The notes beneath the pieces are model-generated. The model had not been told where the DNA came from. It made no database searches and worked only from the letters and a program-made list of their open reading frames with translations. Position numbers and translations under genes: made by a program. Source: JAVVUJ01 sp964461765 (GTDB lineage: Bacteria; Bacillota; Clostridia; Peptostreptococcales; Anaerovoracaceae). From it: a stretch of DNA of 64,000 nucleotides. The DNA is taken from assembly GCA_964461765.1 (NCBI GenBank), contig CAYWVS010000001.1, positions 44,050-108,049 of the forward strand, written 5' to 3'. The first letter of the stretch is position 1. Each line of letters starts with the position of its first letter. Positions 16,630 to 24,573 of this stretch are shown in pieces.

Positions 16630-17730
16630 TCAATCCGTTATTTGAACTACCTTTCCATCTTCTATGACAAAGGTAGTTCCTTTAGGTAATTTTTCTTTAA
16701 CTTTATCATCAATTTCTGTTGTAGTTATGAATAGTTGAATATCTTTTAATGCATTGATTAAAAAACTTTGTCTTTCTTGATCTAATTCCGATAGAACATC
16801 ATCTAAGAGCAAAATTGGATTTTCTTTCGTTTCTTCTTTAATCAGTTGAATTTCAGCCAACTTCAGTGAAAGAGCCGCTGTTCTCTGCTGACCTTGAGAT
16901 CCAAAATGCCTCACATCTATTTCATTTACAATCATCTTTAAATCATCTTTATGAGGACCAGCGGTAGAGGTTCTCCTCTTATAATCCTTTTCCCTATTAT
17001 TTAATAATTTTTCGTGAAATAATTGCTTTTGATACTCTAAATTATTTGTAAATTCAATGTTTGGTTCATATTGAATATCCAAAATTTCCTTTTGATTTGT
17101 AATGTTAAAATGTAAATTTTTACTGATAATATTTAATTTATGAATGAACAAACTTCTATGAAACATAATTTGAGTTCCATAGTTTACAAGCTCGTAATCC
17201 AGGATATCCAACAGACCTTCATTTATAGAATTGTCCTTTAACAGGGCATTCCTATGCTGCAATATTTTTTTATATTTAACCAAATAGCTGTAATAAACAG
17301 GTTTTATCAAGCTTAATTCTCTATCAATAAATTTTCTTCTCTTTTCAGGTTCTTCTTTTACTATTTTCAAATCTTCAGGTGAAAAAATAACAATATATAC
17401 ATTATCTAACAATTCAATATTTCTAGTGATTTTTTTTCCATTGATCTTTATAAATTTTCCGGATTTATTAAATAAAATTTCTATATCTAAGTCATCATCA
17501 TCCTTAGAGCAAAAGCCTTTTATCTTTGAAAATTCTGCATTAAAAAGAATCATTTCGCTCTCTTTATTGGTGCGAAATGATTTTGCAAAGCTTAAGATAT
17601 AGATACTTTCAAGAAGATTGGTCTTCCCTTGTGCATTTTTACCTGTGATAAGATTAACATTTTTATGAAAATCTAACTCCAAATTTTTATAATTTCTAAA
17701 ATCATTTAAAAAAATTTTTTTTAAATACAT
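16630..17730 (-). CDS. recF: DNA replication/repair protein RecF
   Basis: The 366-residue SMC-like ATPase has Walker A GKNAQGKTNLLES near residue 30, the ABC-type signature region FGSQGQQRTAALSLKLAE and Walker B ILLLDDVLSELD. RecF with RecO and RecR loads RecA at gaps. The length is standard. It follows dnaN by 47 bases, without the small S4-domain gene (yaaA) that sits between dnaN and recF in Bacillus and many relatives. The start ATG is near weak AGGATGATA. Confidence 0.97.
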   Translation of the reverse strand: MYLKKIFLNDFRNYKNLELDFHKNVNLITGKNAQGKTNLLESIYILSFAKSFRTNKESEMILFNAEFSKIKGFCSKDDDDLDIEILFNKSGKFIKINGKKITRNIELLDNVYIVIFSPEDLKIVKEEPEKRRKFIDRELSLIKPVYYSYLVKYKKILQHRNALLKDNSINEGLLDILDYELVNYGTQIMFHRSLFIHKLNIISKNLHFNITNQKEILDIQYEPNIEFTNNLEYQKQLFHEKLLNNREKDYKRRTSTAGPHKDDLKMIVNEIDVRHFGSQGQQRTAALSLKLAEIQLIKEETKENPILLLDDVLSELDQERQSFLINALKDIQLFITTTEIDDKVKEKLPKGTTFVIEDGKVVQITD

Positions 17731-17777
17731 AATATCATCCTGATATACTTAATGGATACGTTCAAAAATAGATTTAT

Positions 17778-18887
17778 TTAATTAGATGTAATTCTAACGG
17801 GAAGGATTAGATACAAATAAGCATCACCTTCTATAGGTTTCATAATACAAGGACTAACACTGGTATTAAATTCTAAAATAATTTCTTCGTCAGGAATTAC
17901 TTTCAATACATCTAAAAGGTATTTTGAATTAAATCCAATCTCTAAATCATTACCCTCTTTTTCTATGGTTACTTCTTCTTTTACGTTACCTTCTTCTGAT
18001 CTGGATGTTATCAAAATCTTTTCAGAGGATATTGATAATTTAATCAAATTATTTTTTCCTTCTTTAGCCAAAAGGGAAGCTCTCTCTAAGCTGCTTAATA
18101 TTTCACTTCTATTTGCTTTTACAATACATTGGTTTTCTTTTGGAAGGACTTGCCTGTAATCTATAAAATCTCCTTCGAGAAGTCTCAATACAATTCTGGT
18201 GTTTTCCAATAAAAAAATAGCCTTTTTTTCATGTAACACTAATTTTATTTGATTTTCATCTTCATTTTCCATAATAATTTTATTAACTTCATTTAAAATT
18301 CTAGCTAAAACTATGATTTTTTCAGTCTTATCATTTTTTATGGTTTCATTAGCTATGGCCATTCTGAATCCATCTAAGGCAACCATGCTCAATCGACCTT
18401 CCACCATCTCAATCAACACTCCGATGATGATACCTTTGGCTTCCTCCAGACTTGCAGCAAATGCTGTTTTTTTAATCATCTCCTTCAAAATATCTTGATC
18501 TAAGGTAATGGCATTTGTATCCTCTGCGTTAGCAATAATGGGAAACTCATCGGGAGGAAATCCTACCAAGGTAAATTCTGAAGCTAAGCATCTGATGATT
18601 ACAACATAATTTTCTGTTTCTTCTATGAATACTTCTTCATTAGGTAGCTTTCTAATGATATCTGCAAAAAGCTTGGCTGATAATACCAAGGTTCCTTCTT
18701 CTTCAACATTTACTTCTATCTTTTTTTCTATGCTGATATCTATGTCGGATGCAGATATGGTTAATGTACCATCCTTGGCATTTAGTAAAAACCCTTTTAA
18801 TATGGGAATCGTAGTTTTTGATGAAATAGCTTTTGAAACTGTATTTAATGCTTTTATTAATTGGCTTTGTGTACATGATATTTTCAT
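17778..18887 (-). CDS. dnaN: DNA polymerase III beta sliding clamp
   Basis: The 369-residue protein begins MKISCTQSQL and ends with LPVRITSN, matching the family's conserved ends (the hydrophobic C-terminus near LILPVR forms part of the peptide-binding pocket). It forms the ring clamp that tethers polymerase III to DNA. The length is standard. Its start lies only about 50 bases from the predicted unwinding site in oriC, so replication initiation and dnaN transcription share this DNA. AGGAG precedes the ATG. Confidence 0.97.
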   Translation of the reverse strand: MKISCTQSQLIKALNTVSKAISSKTTIPILKGFLLNAKDGTLTISASDIDISIEKKIEVNVEEEGTLVLSAKLFADIIRKLPNEEVFIEETENYVVIIRCLASEFTLVGFPPDEFPIIANAEDTNAITLDQDILKEMIKKTAFAASLEEAKGIIIGVLIEMVEGRLSMVALDGFRMAIANETIKNDKTEKIIVLARILNEVNKIIMENEDENQIKLVLHEKKAIFLLENTRIVLRLLEGDFIDYRQVLPKENQCIVKANRSEILSSLERASLLAKEGKNNLIKLSISSEKILITSRSEEGNVKEEVTIEKEGNDLEIGFNSKYLLDVLKVIPDEEIILEFNTSVSPCIMKPIEGDAYLYLILPVRITSN

Positions 18888-18900
18888 AATAGAATCTCCT

Positions 18901-18991
18901 TTAGCAGCAAAAATTCTTTCTTATTTTTCTATTTTTTGTTAGTAGTAATAGTAGTAGGGGCTGTGGATATGTGTATAAGTTCTGTGAATAA
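18901..18991 (-). other. oriC unwinding unit: AT-rich stretch, six DnaA-trios, three DnaA boxes
   Basis: In order on the plus strand: an AT-rich stretch (18901-18939); six consecutive trinucleotides TAG TAG TAA TAG TAG TAG (18940-18957); GGGC (18958-18961); and three DnaA-box-like 9-mers in one direction, TGTGGATAT (18962-18970), TGTGTATAA (18970-18978) and TGTGAATAA (18983-18991), each one mismatch from TGTGGATAA. This is the arrangement known for Bacillus oriC, where DnaA loads on single-stranded TA(G/A) trios next to boxes to open the DNA. Confidence 0.82.
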
Positions 18992-19181
18992 CTATTTTTA
19001 AACCCTTTTTACTCTTTTTTACCTGTTTATAACGTATATATTTTAACATTAATTATTAAACTTAGCTGTTAGGTTCATAAAGTTTAAAATTATATATCTT
19101 CTCCACATTAGTCCGAGTGTTTCATTAGTTACAATGATAATTTATTTTTTTGTACTGTATTAAAAATAAAATACCAGTTTT

Positions 19182-20513
19182 TTAATTTGTTGCAAGATCT
19201 TTTTTAATCCTTTGAATGACATTTTTTAAAGATTCATTTGTCTTTATCTCCTTGTTTACCTTTTCACAAGCGTGCAATACAGTGGTATGATCTCTATTTC
19301 CGAAGTTTTCACCTATTTTAGGTAAGGAAAGATCCGTCATTTCTCTGCACAAGTACATGGCTATTTGTCTGGGGTTTGATAAATCTCGGGATCGCTTTGA
19401 GGATTCCATATCAGCAATTTTAATATTGTAATAAGTGCAGACACATTTTTTGATCATGCCGGGAGTCAATTCTTTTTCAGATGTAGAAAATACATCCTTT
19501 AAAACATCCTTTGCCAAGTCTTTATTGATATTTTTCCCTGTGAGAACCGCATTGGCCACTACTCTGTTAAAGGCTCCTTCCAGCTCTCTTATATTGGATT
19601 GAATTTTTTCTGCAATGACTTCTATGACCTCAATTAAGGAATCTGTGGCTTCCAGTCCTTCCAAATCCGCTTTATTCCTCAGAATGGCTACTCGAGTTTC
19701 AAAATCAGGAGGCTGAATATCTGCAATCAATCCCCATTCAAATCTAGATCTTAATCTTTCTTCTAAAGTGCTGATATCTTTGGGTGGGCGGTCGCTGGAA
19801 ATAATAATCTGTTTGTTGGCTTCGTAAAGAGTATTGAAGGTATGGAAAATCTCTTCTTGAGTTCGATCCTTCTTTTCGATAAATTGGATATCGTCCATCA
19901 AAAGAACGTCAATATTTCTATATTTATTTCTAAATTCTAAGTTTTTATCTTCTCTTATAGCCTTAATCAGCTCATTGGTAAACATTTCAGTGGAAACATA
20001 AAGAACCTTCGTCTTTGGTTTTTGTTGTAATATGTAGTGACCGATGGAATGCATTAAGTGAGTTTTGCCAAGACCTGCCCCTCCGTAGATAAAGAGAGGA
20101 TTGTAAGCTTTGGAGGGTGCTTCCGCTACTGCTAAGGATGCGGCGTGAGCAAATCTGTTATTGACTCCGATTACAAATGTGTCGAAAATATACTTTGGAT
20201 TTAAATATAATTCATCTGTAAAGTTGGAAACCATGGTTTCATTTTCAGATTCTTCCGTATGATCTTCTACATATTGAATTTTAATAGGTTTATGATAAAT
20301 TTCTCTCAGAGCATTTTCTAATATAGAATTGTATCTTGTCATTAATATGGACTTTGCCATTTCATTATATACTGAAAGATAGATGGTTCCCGACTTTTCA
20401 TCTAATTTAATAGGGGACAGGGGAGCCACCCAAGTATTAAAACTAATGGAGGTTAGCTCAGGCTTTAGCAAGTCTAATGTTTTATTCCAATTTTCTAATA
20501 ATAACTTTTTCAT
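19182..20513 (-). CDS. dnaA: Chromosomal replication initiator DnaA
   Basis: The 443-residue protein shows domain I (NWNKTLDLLKPELTSISF), a short linker, the AAA+ domain III with Walker A GGAGLGKTH, Walker B LLMDDIQFI and an arginine finger region (LEERLRSRFEWGL), and the domain IV DNA-binding signature NRDHTTVLHACEKV. It binds DnaA boxes at oriC and opens the origin. It is slightly shorter than average because of the linker. DnaA boxes flank the gene on both sides, and one lies inside its likely promoter region, so self-control is likely. Confidence 0.98.
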   Translation of the reverse strand: MKKLLLENWNKTLDLLKPELTSISFNTWVAPLSPIKLDEKSGTIYLSVYNEMAKSILMTRYNSILENALREIYHKPIKIQYVEDHTEESENETMVSNFTDELYLNPKYIFDTFVIGVNNRFAHAASLAVAEAPSKAYNPLFIYGGAGLGKTHLMHSIGHYILQQKPKTKVLYVSTEMFTNELIKAIREDKNLEFRNKYRNIDVLLMDDIQFIEKKDRTQEEIFHTFNTLYEANKQIIISSDRPPKDISTLEERLRSRFEWGLIADIQPPDFETRVAILRNKADLEGLEATDSLIEVIEVIAEKIQSNIRELEGAFNRVVANAVLTGKNINKDLAKDVLKDVFSTSEKELTPGMIKKCVCTYYNIKIADMESSKRSRDLSNPRQIAMYLCREMTDLSLPKIGENFGNRDHTTVLHACEKVNKEIKTNESLKNVIQRIKKDLATN

Positions 20514-20584
20514 TAATATTTCCTCATGTAAACGTTCATAGATTTATGCCCTTGTTTAGTGTCCTTATATGATAACAAATAAAG

Positions 20585-20679
20585 TTATCCACAGGCAAGT
20601 ATTAAAATCAAATATTGAAAAAAATATTTTTCAGTAGTTATCCACTAATTGTGGACAACTATTTGATAAATTATGGACA
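20585..20679. other. DnaA-box cluster upstream of dnaA (oriC, first part)
   Basis: TTATCCACA at 20585-20593 is a perfect DnaA box. TTATCCACT (20638-20646) and TGTGGACAA (20650-20658, opposite direction) each have one mismatch; TTATGGACA (20671-20679) has two. Their position upstream of dnaA matches the first half of the bipartite oriC of Bacillus. Confidence 0.75.
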
Positions 20680-20746
20680 GTTTATCCTATATATAGATTT
20701 TCTGAAAAATTGGTAGTTTGTGGTAAAAAAAAATCTTGGAAAAATA

Positions 20747-20775
20747 TTGACATCAAATAAATAGAAATGTATAAT
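20747..20775 (+). promoter_or_regulatory. Consensus promoter of rpmH-rnpA-yidD-yidC-jag
   Basis: TTGACA, 17 bases, TATAAT: a perfect housekeeping promoter 40 bases before rpmH. Confidence 0.9.
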
Positions 20776-20815
20776 AATTGGGCATATATTCAGAGATAAA
20801 AGGAGGTGGCAAAGG

Positions 20816-20950
20816 ATGAAACAAACTTATCAGCCAAAAGTCAGACAAAGAAAAAAAGAACATGGATTCAGAAAAAGAATGAAGACAAAGAACGGTAGAA
20901 ATGTTTTAAAGAGAAGAAGACTGAAAGGTAGAAAAAAACTTACAGCATAG
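20816..20950 (+). CDS. rpmH: 50S ribosomal protein L34
   Basis: The 44-residue, highly basic protein reads MKQTYQPKVRQRKK, then HGFRKRMKTKNGRNVL and ends KGRKKLTA, the full L34 pattern at normal length. AGGAGG lies 9 bases before the ATG. It begins the rightward operon from the consensus promoter at 20747-20775, 48 bases before rnpA, as in almost all Firmicutes. Confidence 0.98.
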   Translation: MKQTYQPKVRQRKKEHGFRKRMKTKNGRNVLKRRRLKGRKKLTA

Positions 20951-20998
20951 AGGCCGCCAGTGTGGTCTTTTTGTTTTCTGATTGATTGAAGGGAAAAG

Positions 20999-21358
20999 AT
21001 GCTGAAGCCAAATGTTTTAAGAAGAAAAAAGGACTTTTCTGCTATATACAAAAAAGGTAAATCTATAGGTGATAAATATGTTGTTTTATTTTATAGAAAA
21101 AATAATTCACCTTATAACAGAATTTCTTTTTTGGCGAGTAAAAAAGTGGGTAACAGCGTAAAAAGAAACAGAGCCAGGAGATTGATGAAAGAAAGCTTCC
21201 GGCAAATTTGTCATAAGCTGAATTCGGAGCATTATGATATGATCATTATAGCTCGCAATACTATCAACGATTTGAAATGTGCGGACGTGAAAGAATCTAT
21301 GGAAGCCGCAATGAGAAGAGTAAAATTAATAACGAATAAGAAAAACGGTGAAATATGA
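20999..21358 (+). CDS. rnpA: Ribonuclease P protein component
   Basis: The 119-residue basic protein has the RNR signature KVGNSVKRNRARRLMKE and the N-terminal LRRKKDFSAIYKKGK. It binds the RNase P RNA and helps cut 5' leaders from pre-tRNAs. The length is standard. Its last codons overlap the yidD start (ATGA), showing coupling. GAAGGG lies upstream of the ATG. Confidence 0.97.
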   Translation: MLKPNVLRRKKDFSAIYKKGKSIGDKYVVLFYRKNNSPYNRISFLASKKVGNSVKRNRARRLMKESFRQICHKLNSEHYDMIIIARNTINDLKCADVKESMEAAMRRVKLITNKKNGEI

Positions 21359-21564
21359 AATGGTTTATTAAATCATTAATCAGATTATATCAAAAATTTA
21401 TATCACCTTTATTTCCACCTACCTGTCGCTTTTATCCCACTTGTTCTACATATTTTTTACAAGCAGTAGACAAGTATGGTGCTATAAAAGGGAGTTATTT
21501 TGGTATACGGAGAATTTTAAAATGCCATCCATTTCATCAGGGAGGATATGATCCCTTAAAGTAA
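21355..21564 (+). CDS. yidD: Membrane protein insertion efficiency factor YidD
   Basis: The 69-residue protein carries the YidD signature: LIRLYQKFISP, then CRFYPTCSTYFLQAV with its cysteines, and CHPFHQGGYDP. It is a membrane-associated protein linked to YidC-dependent insertion. It overlaps rnpA by 4 bases and lies 22 bases before yidC, the usual order. Confidence 0.97.
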   Translation: MKWFIKSLIRLYQKFISPLFPPTCRFYPTCSTYFLQAVDKYGAIKGSYFGIRRILKCHPFHQGGYDPLK

Positions 21565-21586
21565 AAAACAAAACGGAGGATACCGG

Positions 21587-22297
21587 ATGTACTATACCAT
21601 TATCGGTTTTATAGCAAACCCATTGGGATTGTTGCTTAGCTTTTTATATGAACTCATAGAAAACTACGGAATAACCCTGATTGTTTTTACTTTTATAGTA
21701 AAAGCTTGCTTATTTCCGCTATATGCAAATCAAATCAAACATTCTGCCAGAATGGCGGACATGCAGCCTAAGTTAAAGGCTATACAAAAAAAATATGCCA
21801 ATGATAAAGAAACCTTGAATATGAAGATGATGGAGCTCTATAAAGAGGAAAAGTTTAACCCCATGGGTGGATGCCTTCCTATGTTGATTCAGATGCCCAT
21901 CATATTCGGACTTTTTGCTTTACTGAGAAATCCTGTCTTCTATATAAGCAGCACTGACATGATTATGGCAGTCCATGAATCATTCATATGGATTCCCGAT
22001 TTAAGCCAACCTGATCCTTGGGTTTTGCCTTTGTTGGCCGGAATTACCACATTTATATCTTTTACACAGACTCAAAAGCAATCCAACACCGGTGATAATC
22101 CTCAAATGGCTCCTATGATGGCTATGATGAAATACTTTTTCCCGGTTATGATTGTTTGGATGGGAAGATCTTTCCCTGCCGGACTTACACTTTATTGGTT
22201 TGTGGGAACTTTTGTACAAATTTTCCAAACCATGTTATTAAATAATTGGAAGAAAAAAAAGATGGCTGAAAAAGAAAAACAAGGAGGTAAGAAATAA
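21587..22297 (+). CDS. yidC: Membrane insertase YidC/Oxa1
   Basis: The 236-residue protein is a short Gram-positive YidC with five hydrophobic helices, without the large periplasmic domain. Seen are LIVFTFIVKACLFPLY, MQPKLKAIQKKY, the conserved GCLPMLIQMPIIFGLF and a Lys-rich C-terminal tail. There is no clear lipobox, unlike Bacillus SpoIIIJ. It inserts membrane proteins with or without SecYEG. Its stop overlaps the jag start by one base (TAATG). Confidence 0.96.
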   Translation: MYYTIIGFIANPLGLLLSFLYELIENYGITLIVFTFIVKACLFPLYANQIKHSARMADMQPKLKAIQKKYANDKETLNMKMMELYKEEKFNPMGGCLPMLIQMPIIFGLFALLRNPVFYISSTDMIMAVHESFIWIPDLSQPDPWVLPLLAGITTFISFTQTQKQSNTGDNPQMAPMMAMMKYFFPVMIVWMGRSFPAGLTLYWFVGTFVQIFQTMLLNNWKKKKMAEKEKQGGKK

Positions 22298-23115
22298 TGG
22301 ATTTTTCAGAAAAATGGGGAAAAGACGTTGATGAAGCTGTTCGTTTAGCTTTAATTGATTTAAACTTATCGCCGGGAGAAGTTGATGTAATTGTTCTTGA
22401 AGAACCAACCAAAGGATTCTTTGGATTAGGTTCTAAATTGGCTAAGGTTCGAGTAGAAAAGAAAAAACCGATTGTAGAAAATAAGATTGAAAAAAGTAAA
22501 GTAGAACCACCTGCTGCAAAAAAGGAAGCAGAGCCTCCTAAAAAGGCAGATTTTAATGCAAAGCCAAAAGTAAATGTTGAACACGAAAAAGTTAAGGAAG
22601 AGGAAGAGTCCGCTAAAAAATATTCTACTAAATTCCTTATGAGCGAAAGACCTGAGGATTTAAAGGAAGTTTCAAATAATGCTGCTTTGGATTTTTTGAA
22701 GGAAGTCATCACTCAGATGGGCTTAACATTGCAGATGAAAGCCTTTGAAAATGACAGCTTTCTTTTTATAGAAATTGATGGAAAGGACTCGGGAACCATC
22801 ATTGGTAAAAGAGGACAAACCCTAGATGCTATTCAATATTTAACGAGTTTAGTAGTAAATAAAAATAAGGATAAATATGTAAGGGTTGTGGTAGATGCAG
22901 AAAATTACAGGGCAAAGAGAGAAAAAACTCTGGAGCAACTGGCAAATCGTCTGGCCGGAAAGGTTCTCAGCACCGGAAAAAGTGTAAGATTGGAGCCTAT
23001 GAACCCCTACGAGAGAAAGGTAATTCACGCAACCTTACAGCAAAACCAAAAGGTGATTACTAAGAGTGAAGGTGAGGAACCCTTTAGAAGAGTTGTGATT
23101 GGGAAAAAAAATTAA
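22297..23115 (+). CDS. jag: RNA-binding protein Jag/KhpB (Jag_N-KH-R3H)
   Basis: The 272-residue protein has a Jag_N domain (about 1-52, with EEPTKGFFGLGSK), a Lys/Glu/Pro-rich linker (about 55-115), a KH domain with GTIIGKRGQTLDAIQYL and an R3H domain near the C-terminus (RKVIHATLQ). It binds RNA in the cytoplasm and is linked to cell elongation and division in Gram-positive bacteria. It is coupled to yidC. A 24-base perfect palindrome follows it. Confidence 0.95.
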   Translation: MDFSEKWGKDVDEAVRLALIDLNLSPGEVDVIVLEEPTKGFFGLGSKLAKVRVEKKKPIVENKIEKSKVEPPAAKKEAEPPKKADFNAKPKVNVEHEKVKEEEESAKKYSTKFLMSERPEDLKEVSNNAALDFLKEVITQMGLTLQMKAFENDSFLFIEIDGKDSGTIIGKRGQTLDAIQYLTSLVVNKNKDKYVRVVVDAENYRAKREKTLEQLANRLAGKVLSTGKSVRLEPMNPYERKVIHATLQQNQKVITKSEGEEPFRRVVIGKKN

Positions 23116-23138
23116 GTATCCCATGAATGAAGTTATAT

Positions 23139-23162
23139 ATGAGCACCTTTAAAGGTGCTCAT
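23139..23162. repeat. 24-base perfect palindrome between jag and mnmE
   Basis: ATGAGCACCTTT followed by its exact reverse complement. As RNA it forms a hairpin, but there is no T run after it (AATGTTTAAAAG follows), so it is not a standard terminator. It ends 30 bases before the mnmE start. Confidence 0.75.
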
Positions 23163-23192
23163 AATGTTTAAAAGAATAATGAGTTGATTAAA

Positions 23193-24572
23193 ATGGAAGA
23201 TACAATTGCTGCCGTAGCAACCGCTTTAGGAGAGGGTGCCATCGGCATTGTAAAAATAAGCGGCATGGATTCCTTGAAAATTTTAAATAAAATTTTTGAG
23301 CCTAAGAATGGAACTTCGGTAGATTCTCACCGGAACAGGAGTATGATTTACGGAAAAATCCTTGACAAGGAAACAGGAGTTTACGTGGATCAAGGTCTGA
23401 CTGTATATATGAAGGGACCTGCTTCTTATACAGGGGAAGATGTTGTGGAAATCAATTGCCATGGAAGTATGATTTCCCTGAGAAAAACCTTGGAGTTGGG
23501 ATTAAAATATGGGGCCAGATTGGCTGAACCGGGGGAGTTTACAAAGAGAGCTTTTCTTAACGGTCGTTTGGATTTAAGTCAAGCTGAAGCAGTGATCGAT
23601 TTGATTAAGGCTAAGTCCGACGTTGCTTTTGATGTGGCTTTAACTCAAATGCAAGGGAATTTTTCAGAAAACATTCAAAAAATTCGTTCAGATTTATTAG
23701 ACATTTTAATTAAAGTGACTGTAAATATAGATTACCCAGATGAGGATATAGAACAGTTGACCTACAGGGAGTTAGAAAAGGATATCCTTGCTGTTCGAGA
23801 AAAAATTGAAGAGCTTTTGGGTACCGCCAATGCAGGAAAAATCATCTCTGAGGGTTTAGCAGTTTCCATTGCGGGGAAGGCAAATGTGGGAAAATCCTCC
23901 TTATTAAATCTATTGCTGAAGGAGTCCAGAGCCATCGTTACAGATATCCCGGGAACCACCAGAGATACCATCGAAGAGACCATTTCTTTAAACGGCATTG
24001 CAGTACGCCTTACGGATACAGCAGGTTTGAGGGAAACGGAAGATTATGTGGAGAAAATCGGAATAGAACGCAGCAAGCAATCCATGAATCAGGCGGATTT
24101 AATTCTCTATCTGGTAGATGGTCATAAGGAATTGGAAGAAGACGACATAGAATTGATGAGGAAGCTTCAGGAGAAACCGGTGATTATTCTCATCAATAAA
24201 GTGGATTTAGGTCAAAATGTAGATGAAGGGGAGTTACGCCAACTTTTGCCTAAAGCAAAGATTATTTATACATCACTGGTAACAGGGGTAGGGGTGAAGG
24301 ATTTGGAAACCGCTATTTCGGAGTGGGTATATAGCGGTGGTATAAGACAGAACAACAGCTTTATTTTAACTAATGTAAGACATAAGAACTTAACTGATCA
24401 AGCCCATGTTGCTCTGGGAGATGCTTTAAAGATGATTGAATTAAAGGAACCCTTGGATTTTATAGAGGTGGATATTCGATCCGCTTGGGATAAGCTGGGA
24501 GAAATCATCGGAGAGTCAGTTTCAGAGGATATTATCGAAGAAGTATTTGCAAGATTTTGTTTAGGTAAGTAA
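23193..24572 (+). CDS. mnmE: tRNA modification GTPase MnmE (TrmE)
   Basis: The 459-residue GTPase has the N-terminal folate-binding domain (DTIAAVATALGEGAIGIVKISG), G-domain motifs GKANVGKSSLLN, DIPGTTRDT, DTAGLRE and NKVD, and the C-terminal CLGK with the conserved Cys. With MnmG it builds the 5-carboxymethylaminomethyl group on U34 of certain tRNAs. I chose the ATG at 23193, matching family N-termini; a TTG three codons upstream is in frame. mnmG begins one base after its stop. Confidence 0.96.
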   Translation: MEDTIAAVATALGEGAIGIVKISGMDSLKILNKIFEPKNGTSVDSHRNRSMIYGKILDKETGVYVDQGLTVYMKGPASYTGEDVVEINCHGSMISLRKTLELGLKYGARLAEPGEFTKRAFLNGRLDLSQAEAVIDLIKAKSDVAFDVALTQMQGNFSENIQKIRSDLLDILIKVTVNIDYPDEDIEQLTYRELEKDILAVREKIEELLGTANAGKIISEGLAVSIAGKANVGKSSLLNLLLKESRAIVTDIPGTTRDTIEETISLNGIAVRLTDTAGLRETEDYVEKIGIERSKQSMNQADLILYLVDGHKELEEDDIELMRKLQEKPVIILINKVDLGQNVDEGELRQLLPKAKIIYTSLVTGVGVKDLETAISEWVYSGGIRQNNSFILTNVRHKNLTDQAHVALGDALKMIELKEPLDFIEVDIRSAWDKLGEIIGESVSEDIIEEVFARFCLGK

Positions 24573-24573
24573 T

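Larger units (their letters stand above)
20514..20815. other. dnaA-rpmH divergent intergenic region
   Basis: The 302-base region holds the DnaA-box cluster (20585-20679), the rpmH promoter (20747-20775) and, on the minus strand, a weak candidate dnaA promoter (TTGCCT near 20600, TATCAT near 20572, about 18 bases apart) whose spacer contains the perfect DnaA box. Both genes point outward from it. Confidence 0.6.

Noticed and set aside
22185..22712. 175-codon minus-strand frame opposite yidC/jag
   Set aside because: Shadow of conserved genes, with Ser/Phe-rich composition typical of antisense frames in AT-rich DNA.
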